Below are positions 37,130 to 46,105 of a DNA stretch of 64,000 nucleotides, in pieces (position 1 is the stretch's first letter; each line of letters begins with the position of its first letter). Position numbers and translations under genes: made by a program. The notes beneath the pieces were generated by a model, which was not told the origin of the DNA, made no database searches, and saw nothing but the letters and a program-made list of their open reading frames with translations. Origin of the DNA: Brumimicrobium oceani (GTDB lineage Bacteria > Bacteroidota > Bacteroidia > Flavobacteriales_D > Crocinitomicaceae); assembly GCF_003143775.1 (NCBI RefSeq), contig NZ_QFRJ01000002.1:206501-270500 (forward strand). Direction: 5' to 3'.

Positions 37130-38764
37130 GTGTTCCCCAAAATTAACCCTACTCAAACCAAAGCTTGGAGAAAGCTTAAAGCGTATTATCTGACGCATCA
37201 TTCGATGAATATGAATGAGCTTTTTGACAATGATGTGAATCGTTTTGATAAGTTTTCTATTGAGTTTGAAGAGATCTTATTCGATTATTCTAAGAATATT
37301 GCAAACGATAAAACTATTGAATTATTAGTTGATTTAGCAAATGAATGTCAGCTCTCTGCGGCTATTCAAGCGATGTTTACTGGTGAGAAAATCAATGAAA
37401 CAGAAGATAGAGCCGTTTTACATACAGCTTTAAAAAGCTTTTCAGATGAGGAGATTTTAGTTGATGATGAAAACATTACTCCATTAGTTCAAGTAGAGAG
37501 AAGAAGGATTGAAAAGCTTTGTAATGAGATTCATTCTGGTAAATGGAAAGGCTACACAGGCAAAAACATTAAATACATAGTTAATATCGGTGTAGGGGGA
37601 AGTGATTTGGGTCCAGCTATGGTCAATGAGGCATTAAAACCTTATTGGTTAGATGGAATTAAATCATACTTCATCAGTAATGTTGATAGTGCCAATCTTT
37701 TAGAAGTGGTATCTGAAATTAATTTTGATGAAACGCTCTTTATAATAGCGTCAAAGACTTTTACAACCCAAGAAACTTTTACCAATGCCAATACGATAAA
37801 AGAGATGTTCCTTGAGGAATGTAGAAATGAAGATTTTATTCAAAAACATTTTATTGCAATAACCGGAAACAAGCAAGCAGCAAATGATTTCGGAATTTTA
37901 AATGGAAATATATACAAAATATGGGATTGGGTTTGTGGACGATTTAGCCTGTGGGGATCGATGGGGATTTCCATTGCTTTAACAATTGGTTATGATAATT
38001 ACGAACAACTTTTAAAAGGAGCAAACTCTGCAGATCAACATTTTGTTAATGAAGACTTCAATAAAAACATCCCAGTAATAATGGGCTTATTGAGTATTTG
38101 GTACATTAACTTCTTCAATGCACAAAGTGAAGCTGTACTCCCCTATTCACATCATCTCTCCAAATTCAAAGCTTACTTACAACAAGCTGCGATGGAAAGT
38201 AATGGAAAAAACATTGACAGAAACGGTTTTCCAGTAAATTATAAAACTGGAGTAGCTATTTGGGGAGAAGTTGGAACAAATGGACAACATTCTTATCATC
38301 AATTATTACATCAAGGCACACAGTTTATTCCTTGTGATTTAATTATACCAATTGGTACTCATTCAACATTGGATGATCATCAAAATAAATTAATTTGTAA
38401 TGCAATTGCTCAAACAGAAGCTTTGTTAAAAGGAAGGACAGTAAAAGAAGTTGATGGTTTAGCGAATACGACCGCAGAAAATGAAAATTATAAAGTATTT
38501 GATGGAAATAGACCTTCCAATACAATATTGCTCAAGAAATTAAATCCTTATAACCTTGGCAGTCTACTTGCTTTTTATGAACATAAAATATTTGTTCAAG
38601 GGGTAATTTGGAATATATTCAGTTTTGACCAATGGGGAGTTGAATTAGGGAAGGAACTTTCGAAAAGTAAATTAGATTCGATAAATAAAGGGGGAATTTC
38701 TGGGGAATTTGATTCATCAACGAATGGACTTTTAAACAGGTTATTAAAATTGCAAGTCAATTAA
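37130..38764 (+). CDS. pgi: Glucose-6-phosphate isomerase
   Basis: 544 residues, the size of the eubacterial enzyme. It begins with a GTG codon (residue 1) followed by FPKINPTQTKAWRKL, as in Pgi. 'YIVNIGVGGSDLGPAM' and 'ITGNKQAANDFGI' bind substrate phosphate. 'FSLWGSMGISIALTIG', 'WGEVGTNGQHSYHQLLHQGTQFIPCDLI' (catalytic His and Gln) and 'LGSLLAFYEHKIFVQG' are signature blocks. It interconverts glucose-6- and fructose-6-phosphate. Placed first in the nonulosonate operon, it may supply fructose-6-phosphate for amino-sugar precursors. Its stop codon abuts the neuD start. Confidence 0.95.
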   Translation: MFPKINPTQTKAWRKLKAYYLTHHSMNMNELFDNDVNRFDKFSIEFEEILFDYSKNIANDKTIELLVDLANECQLSAAIQAMFTGEKINETEDRAVLHTALKSFSDEEILVDDENITPLVQVERRRIEKLCNEIHSGKWKGYTGKNIKYIVNIGVGGSDLGPAMVNEALKPYWLDGIKSYFISNVDSANLLEVVSEINFDETLFIIASKTFTTQETFTNANTIKEMFLEECRNEDFIQKHFIAITGNKQAANDFGILNGNIYKIWDWVCGRFSLWGSMGISIALTIGYDNYEQLLKGANSADQHFVNEDFNKNIPVIMGLLSIWYINFFNAQSEAVLPYSHHLSKFKAYLQQAAMESNGKNIDRNGFPVNYKTGVAIWGEVGTNGQHSYHQLLHQGTQFIPCDLIIPIGTHSTLDDHQNKLICNAIAQTEALLKGRTVKEVDGLANTTAENENYKVFDGNRPSNTILLKKLNPYNLGSLLAFYEHKIFVQGVIWNIFSFDQWGVELGKELSKSKLDSINKGGISGEFDSSTNGLLNRLLKLQVN

Positions 38765-39379
38765 ATGAAAAAAACAATTCTAGCAGGATACTCTGGACAT
38801 GGGTTTGTAGTTGCCGAGGCTGCACTCTTATCTGATGTTAAAATTGATGGATATTTAGAACCAAATGAAGTATTTCCAAATTATTTTGATTTAGAATATT
38901 TAGGATTTGAAACGGATCCTAATTTCGATTGGAGTGAAAATAATAACTTCATCTTAGGCATTGGTGATAATCAGATACGTCATAAACTAGGAAGTCTAAT
39001 TTCTTCGAAAGAAAAAGTAATTTTAAACATTATACATCCATCAGCTTCAGTTACAGAAATGCTAAAGATTGGTGTAGGGAATTTCATTGCAAGAAATGCT
39101 TCGATTAATCCTCTTGCTGAAATTAGTGATTTTTGCATTATCAATACTGGTGCAATTGTAGAACATGAATGTAAAATAAAAGATGCGGTGCACATAGGGC
39201 CAGGTGCAGTTTTAGCTGGAAATGTTGAAATAGGTGAAAATAATTTTATCGGTGCGAACTCAGTTGTGAAACAAGGCGTGAAAGTTGGTAAAAATGTAAT
39301 AATTGGAGCTGGTTCAGTCATAATAAAAAATGTAGAAGATAACTCAAAAATAGTTGGAAACCCCGGAAGAAAAATATGA
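38765..39379 (+). CDS. NeuD/PglD-type sugar O- or N-acetyltransferase (copy 1)
   Basis: 204 residues. An N-terminal Rossmann-like part ('TILAGYSGHGFVVAEAAL', 'LGIGDNQIRHKLG') is followed by a left-handed beta-helix ('CIINTGAIVEHECKIKDAVHIGPGAVLAGNVEIGENNFIGANSVV'). The His of 'EHECKI' and of 'VHIGPG' are the catalytic-site histidines of PglD/NeuD. In legionaminic or bacillosamine pathways this fold acetylates a 4-amino sugar; in sialic acid loci NeuD O-acetylates. It lies directly before neuB, and the start overlaps no gene. It is 204 residues against 206 for the second copy at 60781. Confidence 0.88.
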   Translation: MKKTILAGYSGHGFVVAEAALLSDVKIDGYLEPNEVFPNYFDLEYLGFETDPNFDWSENNNFILGIGDNQIRHKLGSLISSKEKVILNIIHPSASVTEMLKIGVGNFIARNASINPLAEISDFCIINTGAIVEHECKIKDAVHIGPGAVLAGNVEIGENNFIGANSVVKQGVKVGKNVIIGAGSVIIKNVEDNSKIVGNPGRKI

Positions 39380-40389
39380 TAGATAAAGTAATTATTATAG
39401 CAGAAGCTGGAGTGAATCACAATGGCGACATGAACCTTGCTAAACAGCTTATTGATGCTGCAGCAGATGCAGGAGTTGATTATGTGAAGTTTCAAACGTT
39501 TAAAGCTTCCAAGTTAGTAACAAAAAGTGCTACTAGAGCAGATTACCAAAATGAAAATACGGGTAACAATGACTCTCAATATGAAATGCTTAAAAAGCTA
39601 GAATTATCAAAGAAAAATCATTTAGATTTAATAACTTATTGTCAAGCCAAAGGTGTTAAATTTCTTTCTACTGGTTTTGACCTGGACAGCTTAACTTTTC
39701 TTTCTGACATTGGAATAACTTTATCAAAAATACCATCAGGAGAAATAACAAATCTGCCTTACTTAGAAAAAGTTGCATCCTTGTATTCAGAATTTATTCT
39801 TTCAACAGGAATGGCCAATATAGATGAAGTTAAAGATGCTTACAAAGTTTTAATTGATAATGGGGTTAAATCTTCTAATATCACAATCTTACATTGTAAT
39901 ACAGAGTACCCCACTCCAATGGAAGACGTTAACCTAAAAGCAATGCTTCACATAAAAGAAGAGCTTGGTACGGCTATAGGTTATTCAGATCACACTTTAG
40001 GTATTGAAGTGCCAATTGCAGCTGTTGCATTAGGTGCAAAAGTAATTGAAAAGCATTTTACACTGGATAGAAATTTAACTGGACCAGATCATAGGGCTTC
40101 CTTAGAACCTAATGAACTAAAAGAAATGGTAAAAGCAATTCGAAATATTGAAATAGCTATTTCTGGCTCTGGAATTAAAGAGCCATCTCCTTCTGAAACT
40201 AAAAACAAAACAATAGTTCGAAAGAGTATAATAGCATTAAAAAAAATTAAAAAAGGTGAAGTATTGACTAAAAATAATTTAGGAATTAAAAGACCTGGAT
40301 CAGGGATAAGTCCAATGCTTTGGAATCATATAATTGGAACAAAAGCAATAAGAGACTTTAATGCTGAAGAAATTATAAAATTGAATTGA
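39376..40389 (+). CDS. neuB: N-acetylneuraminate/legionaminate synthase
   Basis: 337 residues. 'IIIAEAGVNHNGDMNLAKQLIDAAADAG' starts the TIM-barrel NeuB domain, with 'VKFQTFKASKLVT' and 'TILHCNTEYPTPMEDVNLKAM' as substrate-binding blocks and 'GYSDHTLG' and 'EKHFTLDRNLTGPDH' as metal-binding blocks. A SAF-type antifreeze-like domain ends the protein (about residues 280-337). It condenses a 6-carbon 2-acetamido sugar with phosphoenolpyruvate to give a nonulosonic acid. Whether the product is Neu5Ac or legionaminic acid depends on the upstream enzymes; LegC and PtmE here favour the latter. It overlaps neuD by 4 bases and neuC by 4. Confidence 0.93.
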   Translation: MIDKVIIIAEAGVNHNGDMNLAKQLIDAAADAGVDYVKFQTFKASKLVTKSATRADYQNENTGNNDSQYEMLKKLELSKKNHLDLITYCQAKGVKFLSTGFDLDSLTFLSDIGITLSKIPSGEITNLPYLEKVASLYSEFILSTGMANIDEVKDAYKVLIDNGVKSSNITILHCNTEYPTPMEDVNLKAMLHIKEELGTAIGYSDHTLGIEVPIAAVALGAKVIEKHFTLDRNLTGPDHRASLEPNELKEMVKAIRNIEIAISGSGIKEPSPSETKNKTIVRKSIIALKKIKKGEVLTKNNLGIKRPGSGISPMLWNHIIGTKAIRDFNAEEIIKLN

Positions 40390-41552
40390 TTTTGAGAAAG
40401 ATATGTGTCATAACGGGAACTAGAGCAGAATATGGATTGCTTCACTGGACAATGAAAGCTATAAACGACTCTAAAGATTTGGAGTTACAAATAGTAGTCA
40501 CTGGGATGCATCTATCTCCAGAATTTGGTAACACCTATAAAGAAATTGAAGCTGATGGATTTACAATAAATAAAAAAATAGAAATGCTTTTATCTTCTGA
40601 TACACCAATTGGAGTCTCGAAAAGCATGGGGCTAGCAATGATTTCGTTTGCTGACGTTTATGCGGACTTAAAACCAGATATTATAGTAGTTTTAGGGGAT
40701 AGGTTTGAAATATTTTCCGCTGTAAGTAGCGCTATGATTGCACGAATACCTGTAGCACATTGTCATGGGGGTGAAGCTACAGAGGGCTTAATTGACGAAC
40801 CTATCCGTCATTCACTAACTAAAATGTCACATATACATTTCCCATCAACCGATGAATACAAAAAAAGAATTATTCAATTAGGTGAAAAACCAAGTAGTGT
40901 GCATAATGTTGGTGCTCTTGGAATTGAAAGTATAAAAAAGATGGCACTGTTAGACCGAGATACATTCGAGAAGTCAATTAATTTTAAACTTGATGCAAAA
41001 CATCATTTCTTGGTCACATTTCATCCAGTAACATTAGAGAACTCTACGGCAGAAAAGCAGATAAAAGAACTTCTTGAGGCTTTTAAGGAATTAGATGATA
41101 TTAAAATAATATTCACTAAAGCAAACGCAGACACAGATGGAAGAATAATTAATTCAGAAATTGATGACTTTGTAAGAGAGAATCCTGAAATTTCAACTGT
41201 ATACAACTCTTTAGGACAACTTCGATACTTGTCAGCTTTACAGTTTATTGACGTAGTAATAGGAAATTCATCTAGTGGTTTAATTGAGGTCCCTTCATTT
41301 AAGAAGGCCACAATCAATATTGGAGATAGGCAAAAAGGTAGAATTAAAGCTGAAAGTGTTATCGATTGCTTACCAGAAAAAGTAAACATAAAGAAAGCTA
41401 TTATTAACGCCATATCACCTGAATTTAAAAAAATTGTTGAAAAAGTTAAAAACCCATATGAAAATGGTTTCTCTTCAAATAAAATTGTAGATGTTCTTCA
41501 AAAAGTAGAATTAACTAATCTGATTAAAAAGAAATTTTATGACATTGAGTAA
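40386..41552 (+). CDS. neuC: Hydrolysing UDP/GDP-sugar 2-epimerase (NeuC/LegG type)
   Basis: 388 residues. 'ICVITGTRAEYGLLHWTM' opens the GT-B-like fold, 'VVLGDRFEIFSAVSSAMIARIPVAHCHGGE' and 'GLIDEPIRHSLTKMSHIHF' are NeuC blocks, and 'VVIGNSSSGLIEVPSFKKATINIGDRQKGR' is the C-terminal nucleotide-binding block. It removes the nucleotide and inverts C2 to release a free 2-acetamido sugar for NeuB. The start codon is a TTG at 40386 (or 40392), overlapping the neuB stop. In the legionaminic pathway the same family acts as LegG on a 2,4-diacetamido sugar. Confidence 0.93.
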   Translation: MILRKICVITGTRAEYGLLHWTMKAINDSKDLELQIVVTGMHLSPEFGNTYKEIEADGFTINKKIEMLLSSDTPIGVSKSMGLAMISFADVYADLKPDIIVVLGDRFEIFSAVSSAMIARIPVAHCHGGEATEGLIDEPIRHSLTKMSHIHFPSTDEYKKRIIQLGEKPSSVHNVGALGIESIKKMALLDRDTFEKSINFKLDAKHHFLVTFHPVTLENSTAEKQIKELLEAFKELDDIKIIFTKANADTDGRIINSEIDDFVRENPEISTVYNSLGQLRYLSALQFIDVVIGNSSSGLIEVPSFKKATINIGDRQKGRIKAESVIDCLPEKVNIKKAIINAISPEFKKIVEKVKNPYENGFSSNKIVDVLQKVELTNLIKKKFYDIE

Positions 41553-41553
41553 A

Positions 41554-42447
41554 ATGAAAATACTTTTCATAGGGACTGTTGATTTTTCCTACTCTTGTTT
41601 AGAGCACCTAATTGAAAACAATTTTAAAATATGTGGTGTAATCACAAAAAGAAAATCTAATTTCAACTCCGATTTTAGTGACTTAACACCACTTTGTAAC
41701 AAATTCAATATACCAACCTATTTTGACGAAAAATCGAACAATGAGACCAAAGAGGAGTTCATTTCAAATCAAAAACCCGACATAATCTATTGTTTTGGAT
41801 GGTCATATCTACTGCCAACTAGCATACTTAATGCTACAAAACATGGGGTAATAGGTTTTCATCCTTCGCTTTTACCAAACAATAGAGGCAGGCATCCTAT
41901 TATTTGGGCTCTTTTTCTAGGATTAAAAAAAACAGGGTCATCATTCTTTATCATGGATAAAGATGCAGATACTGGTGACATTATCTCGCAAAAAGTAATT
42001 AAGGTATCCCCACAAGACACTGCAACAACGTTATATGATGAAATTAAATGCATAGCTTTAAATCAAATAATTGATTTTTCAAACCATTATCAAAATAAAG
42101 GAGAAGCTCCTTTAAGAATTAAACAAAACAAAAACCAAGGAAATAGTTGGAGAAAAAGAGGGAAATTAGATGGGATAATAGATTTCCGAATGAATTCCCT
42201 TTCTATTTTCAATCTAGTTAGAGCTTTGACTCATCCATACGTCGGAGCACATATAGAAATCGAAAATAAAGAAATAAAGATTTGGGAAGTTTCAATATCC
42301 AAAGTGGATTATCCGATTAATTATGAACCAGGAAAAGTCTTAGATATAATAGATAATACTAAAATTGTAGTAAAAACTTACGATTCTGCAATTATTCTTG
42401 AAAAGCATGAATTTACAGAACTACCTAAAATAAATGAATACTTATGA
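41554..42447 (+). CDS. Formyltransferase-family protein with Gly in place of the catalytic Asn
   Basis: 297 residues from the ATG at 41554 (MKILFIGTVDFSYSC); an ATG at 41539 overlaps neuC and gives five extra residues. Residues 1-190 are a formyl-transferase N domain ('GVIGFHPSLLPNNRGRHPIIWAL', 'DADTGDIISQK') and the rest a C domain. The usual N-H-D active site is Gly101, His103 and Asp139, so Asn is lost. It sits between neuC and a PIG-L deacetylase, which suggests N-formylation of a deacetylated sugar; the Asn change leaves the chemistry open. It resembles the 'GFHPSLLP' group that I recall from nonulosonate loci. Confidence 0.83.
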   Translation: MKILFIGTVDFSYSCLEHLIENNFKICGVITKRKSNFNSDFSDLTPLCNKFNIPTYFDEKSNNETKEEFISNQKPDIIYCFGWSYLLPTSILNATKHGVIGFHPSLLPNNRGRHPIIWALFLGLKKTGSSFFIMDKDADTGDIISQKVIKVSPQDTATTLYDEIKCIALNQIIDFSNHYQNKGEAPLRIKQNKNQGNSWRKRGKLDGIIDFRMNSLSIFNLVRALTHPYVGAHIEIENKEIKIWEVSISKVDYPINYEPGKVLDIIDNTKIVVKTYDSAIILEKHEFTELPKINEYL

Positions 42448-43118
42448 GTAAAAATATAGTTATTATTTCAGCACACCCCGATGATGAAGTACTTGGAGTT
42501 GGAGGAACCTTATTAAAACATAAGAAAAACGGTGATGAAATATATTGGATTATTACTACTAGTATTTTTGAAGAGAATGGTTTTTCAAATGAAAGAGTAA
42601 ATTCAAGACAAATTGAAATAAATGAAGTCGCAGAGAGAATAGGAGCTAAAGCCATCTATAAACTTGATTACCCTACTATGTCCCTATCATCGGAGACACT
42701 AATTGATATGGTTCCTAAAATTTCAGAAATATTTTCAGAGGTTAAACCAGAAGTTATTTATTGTTTAAATAGATCAGACGCTCATTCAGATCATAGAGTT
42801 ACATTCGACGCGGTAATGGCATGTACCAAATCTTTTAGATATCCATACATAAAAAGCGTTTTAATGTATGAGTGTATTTCGGAAACAGAATTTGCACCAG
42901 CACTACCCGAAAAAACTTTCATGCCGAACTATTTTGTTGATATTTCCGAGTTTATGGATGAAAAAATCGATATCATGAAGATCTATCATTCTGAATTAGG
43001 TGAACACCCTTTTCCTAGATCAATTCGAAACATAGAAGCTTTGGCTACATTCAGAGGAGCCAGTGTAGGAGTAGAATATGCAGAAGCATTCCAACTAGTT
43101 AAATATATTGATAAATAA
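42444..43118 (+). CDS. PIG-L family N-deacetylase
   Basis: 224 residues. 'IISAHPDDEVLGVGGTLLKH' has the zinc-binding AHPDDE motif (His11, Asp14), and 'RSDAHSDHRVTFDAV' carries the second zinc histidine (His117) in the HSDH motif. PIG-L-fold enzymes remove acetyl groups from N-acetylated sugars such as GlcNAc-containing substrates. It overlaps the formyltransferase gene by 4 bases and lies before ptmE, so a joint deacetylation and re-acylation of an amino sugar or of the nonulosonic acid is plausible. The substrate is unproven. Confidence 0.88.
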   Translation: MSKNIVIISAHPDDEVLGVGGTLLKHKKNGDEIYWIITTSIFEENGFSNERVNSRQIEINEVAERIGAKAIYKLDYPTMSLSSETLIDMVPKISEIFSEVKPEVIYCLNRSDAHSDHRVTFDAVMACTKSFRYPYIKSVLMYECISETEFAPALPEKTFMPNYFVDISEFMDEKIDIMKIYHSELGEHPFPRSIRNIEALATFRGASVGVEYAEAFQLVKYIDK

Positions 43119-43128
43119 CTATTCCCTA

Positions 43129-44175
43129 ATGGATAATAATACACACCTCATTTCAAAAGATAAAAGCGTAAGAGACGCACTAAAACGTTTAGACGAACTT
43201 GGTGCTGACGCTATCTTATTCATTGTAGATAATAAGACTGTGCTTATCGGATCACTTACAGACGGAGACTTAAGAAGAGGTTTTATTAAAGGACTTGGAT
43301 TTGATAATTCAATAATGGACTTCATTCAAGGAAATCCAAAGTTCATTTTTGATGATGAATATAATCAAGCTAAATTAGAAGACTTTAAAGGTCGCAACTT
43401 TAAGATCATTCCTATTCTAAATCGCGAAAATCAGATTGTTGATATATTAAATTTTAGAGAAAAATCAACGATTATTCCTGCTGATGCCGTAATCATGGCT
43501 GGAGGAAAAGGTACACGTTTAAGACCGTTAACAGAAAAAACACCTAAACCACTTCTAATAGTTGGTAACAAGCCGATTATAGAATACAATATTGATAGAC
43601 TTGCAAAAATAGGAGTTGAAAATATTCATATCAGTATTAATTATTTAGGTGAACAATTAGAAGATTATTTTGGTGATGGTTCAAATAAAAAATTAAACAT
43701 AAAGTATCTAAAGGAAGATAAGCCATTAGGAACTATAGGATCAATTCTTCTGGCAGATGAGTTTGAGCATGAGGATATTTTTGTTATGAATAGTGATTTA
43801 TTAACGAACATAGACTTTGCCGATTTTTATAAAAGTTACAAAGAATCTGGAGCAGACATGGCTGTAGCAGCGACAAGTTACCACGTTGACGTACCCTATG
43901 CCGTGCTAGAAACAGACGGTAAAAATAAAGTGAAATCGTTAAAAGAAAAGCCTAGATATACTTACTTTTCTAACGCAGGAATCTATTTGATGAAAAAGAG
44001 TTTACTCGAAATGATTCCGAAAGATGAGTTCTATGATATCACTGATTTGATGGAAAATGTTCTTTCTATGGATAATATACTCATAACCTATCCTATCAAC
44101 GGATATTGGTTAGACATTGGAAAACATGAGGATTTCAAGAAGGCGCAGGAAGATGTTAAACACATTAAATTTTAA
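43129..44175 (+). CDS. ptmE: CBS-domain nucleotidyltransferase, PtmE-like
   Basis: 348 residues from the ATG at 43129; an upstream TTG at 43108 lies inside the preceding gene. Residues 1-115 hold a pair of CBS motifs ('ALKRLDELGADAILFIVDN', 'SLTDGDLRRG'). Residues 119-345 are a nucleotidyltransferase ('AVIMAGGKGTRLRPLTEKTPKPLL', 'NSDLLTNIDFADFY'). In Campylobacter, PtmE makes GDP-N-acetylglucosamine-type donors for legionaminic acid; this two-domain order is its hallmark. The CBS part may sense adenosine nucleotides. It ends 1 base before the CMP-sugar synthetase. Confidence 0.88.
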   Translation: MDNNTHLISKDKSVRDALKRLDELGADAILFIVDNKTVLIGSLTDGDLRRGFIKGLGFDNSIMDFIQGNPKFIFDDEYNQAKLEDFKGRNFKIIPILNRENQIVDILNFREKSTIIPADAVIMAGGKGTRLRPLTEKTPKPLLIVGNKPIIEYNIDRLAKIGVENIHISINYLGEQLEDYFGDGSNKKLNIKYLKEDKPLGTIGSILLADEFEHEDIFVMNSDLLTNIDFADFYKSYKESGADMAVAATSYHVDVPYAVLETDGKNKVKSLKEKPRYTYFSNAGIYLMKKSLLEMIPKDEFYDITDLMENVLSMDNILITYPINGYWLDIGKHEDFKKAQEDVKHIKF

Positions 44176-44176
44176 T

Positions 44177-44860
44177 ATGAAACCATTAGTTGTTATTCCT
44201 GCAAGAGGTGGTTCAAAAGGTGTTCCAGGTAAAAATATTAAAGAATTAGGAGGTAAACCTTTAATACAACATACCATTGATGCTGCAAAAGTAGTTTTTA
44301 GTGAAAGTCAAATAATCGTAAGCACGGATAGCGAAGAAATAAGAAACAAAGTGATAGAAAATGGTTTACAAGTACCATTTTTAAGACCCGCTGAACTCGC
44401 AACTGATTCTGCGGGAACTTATGAAGTTTTACTTCATGCAATAAACTTTATGGAGTCTAAAGGAATTGAATGTGATACTTTAATTTTATTACAACCTACA
44501 TCTCCATTCAGAACTTCAGAACACATTAAAGAAGCATTATCATTATACCATAATGATTTGGACATGGTAGTTTCGGTTAAAGAAACAAGTTCTAATCCAT
44601 ACTTTGTCTTAAAAGAAGAAAATCAATTAGGCTTTCTAGAGAATTCTAAAGAAGGCAACTTTACAAGAAGACAAGATTGCCCGAAAGTATATGAATTGAA
44701 TGGTGCAATTTATATTATAAACATTGAATCCTTGAAAAAAATGAAAATCAATGAATTTACAAAGGTGAAAAAGTTTGTTATGGATGATATTTCATCTCAT
44801 GATATTGATACGATGTTGGATTGGGATATAGCTGAATTTTTAATTAACTATGAATTGTGA
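44177..44860 (+). CDS. neuA: CMP-nonulosonate cytidylyltransferase (NeuA/PtmB/LegF type)
   Basis: 227 residues from the ATG at 44177; an in-frame start at 44117 lies inside ptmE and adds only basic residues. 'VIPARGGSKGVPGKNIKELGGKPLIQHTI' is the CTP-binding block and 'LILLQPTSPFRTSEHIKEA' the second conserved block. 'VKKFVMDDISSHDIDTMLDWDIAE' ends the enzyme as in CMP-sialate synthetases. It activates the nonulosonic acid with CTP for transfer. No C-terminal esterase domain is present. It overlaps the wzx start by 4 bases. Confidence 0.92.
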   Translation: MKPLVVIPARGGSKGVPGKNIKELGGKPLIQHTIDAAKVVFSESQIIVSTDSEEIRNKVIENGLQVPFLRPAELATDSAGTYEVLLHAINFMESKGIECDTLILLQPTSPFRTSEHIKEALSLYHNDLDMVVSVKETSSNPYFVLKEENQLGFLENSKEGNFTRRQDCPKVYELNGAIYIINIESLKKMKINEFTKVKKFVMDDISSHDIDTMLDWDIAEFLINYEL

Positions 44861-46104
44861 ATTTTTTAAAGAGGAATAAAACTGCTGGTAAATACATATC
44901 CTCTGGATTATTAAAAACACTTGCTCAAACAATTTCCGGATTTATAATCTTAAGATGGATTGATCCTAAGGATCTTGGTCAATGGCAAAGTTTCACTGTT
45001 TTTGTAGGATATATCCAAATCTTAACACTGGGAACTACAAGTGGCCTGAATAGAGAATTACCATATTGGTTAGGAAAGGGCGATAAACAGTTGGCAATGA
45101 AAAGACTTAAGACAGCAGGTTATTTTATTACCAGCCTTAGTTTTGTTTTAATGTTTGCAACAATTTTGATTGCTGCTATATTTTATTTAGCTGATAATTT
45201 ATCTTTGAATAATACTATAATGTTAGTATTTGCCTTTTCGACAGGTGCTTTAACTATTCAGACTAATTTTTTAGGTGCAACTTATAGATCATCAAAATCT
45301 TTTGATAAATTAAGTAAAATTCAATTATTTAACACACTACTATATTTTGTTTTTTTACCACTAGTATATTTCTTTAATATTTGGGGCTATATTATTTATC
45401 AGGTAGGACTGGCTCTGGCTCTATATGCTGGATACCAAGTGTTCAAACCATTTAAAGTTTCTTATAAATTTGAAAAAGATCAATTTAAAGCATTAGTTAT
45501 GATAGGCTTTCCTATTTACTTTTGGAATTATATCGCAGGTTTGAGTAGAACAATACCTAGACTAATACTCGTACTATTTGGGAATCCTCTGTTAGTTGGT
45601 TTATACTCTCCTGCAGGTAGCGTAAATGCCGCAATGCTAAATTTACCAAATTATACTAATCGTTACCTATTTCCTCAAATGGCATATAAATTTGGAAAAA
45701 CCGGGGATGCTAAACAAGTTTACAATTATGCTATAAAAGCATCTAAGATACTTTTTATAGTTATGATTATAGGCGCGTCTTTTTTTGCTTTAATAATCCC
45801 AACGATATTTACAAATTTCTTTCCAAAATACATAGATGGTATTTTGGCAGCACAAATCACTATATTTTCAGGTGTTTTTTATAGTATAAACGCTTTAATT
45901 CATAATGCCTTAAATAGTTTAAAGGTTTACAAACCTTTAAAATATATAGTTATCCTTCGCCTTATTTATATAGCTGGTTTTAGTTATATTTCTTTTCTAA
46001 TTGTTGACGACTTACTCCTTGCTGTTTCAATAGGTGCCGTTCTATCTGAATTTTTCAACTTGTTTAATTATTTATTTTTCTTTAAAAAAGTAAGTCACAA
46101 ATAA
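44857..46104 (+). CDS. wzx: Polysaccharide flippase (Wzx-type, MATE/MVF fold)
   Basis: 415 residues, starting with GTG in GTGA overlap with the previous stop. About 12 hydrophobic helices with an N-terminal 'AGKYISSGLLKTLAQTISGFIIL' and short loops are visible. 'FGNPLLVGLYSPAGSVNAAMLNLPNYTNRYLFPQMA' is a typical Wzx-region loop, and the C-terminal third is repeated hydrophobic helices. Wzx proteins flip undecaprenyl-linked repeat units across the inner membrane. The gene follows the CMP-sugar synthetase directly, in keeping with a Wzx/Wzy polysaccharide pathway. The DNA looks strongly AT-rich compared with flanking core genes. Confidence 0.85.
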   Translation: MNFLKRNKTAGKYISSGLLKTLAQTISGFIILRWIDPKDLGQWQSFTVFVGYIQILTLGTTSGLNRELPYWLGKGDKQLAMKRLKTAGYFITSLSFVLMFATILIAAIFYLADNLSLNNTIMLVFAFSTGALTIQTNFLGATYRSSKSFDKLSKIQLFNTLLYFVFLPLVYFFNIWGYIIYQVGLALALYAGYQVFKPFKVSYKFEKDQFKALVMIGFPIYFWNYIAGLSRTIPRLILVLFGNPLLVGLYSPAGSVNAAMLNLPNYTNRYLFPQMAYKFGKTGDAKQVYNYAIKASKILFIVMIIGASFFALIIPTIFTNFFPKYIDGILAAQITIFSGVFYSINALIHNALNSLKVYKPLKYIVILRLIYIAGFSYISFLIVDDLLLAVSIGAVLSEFFNLFNYLFFFKKVSHK

Positions 46105-46105
46105 C

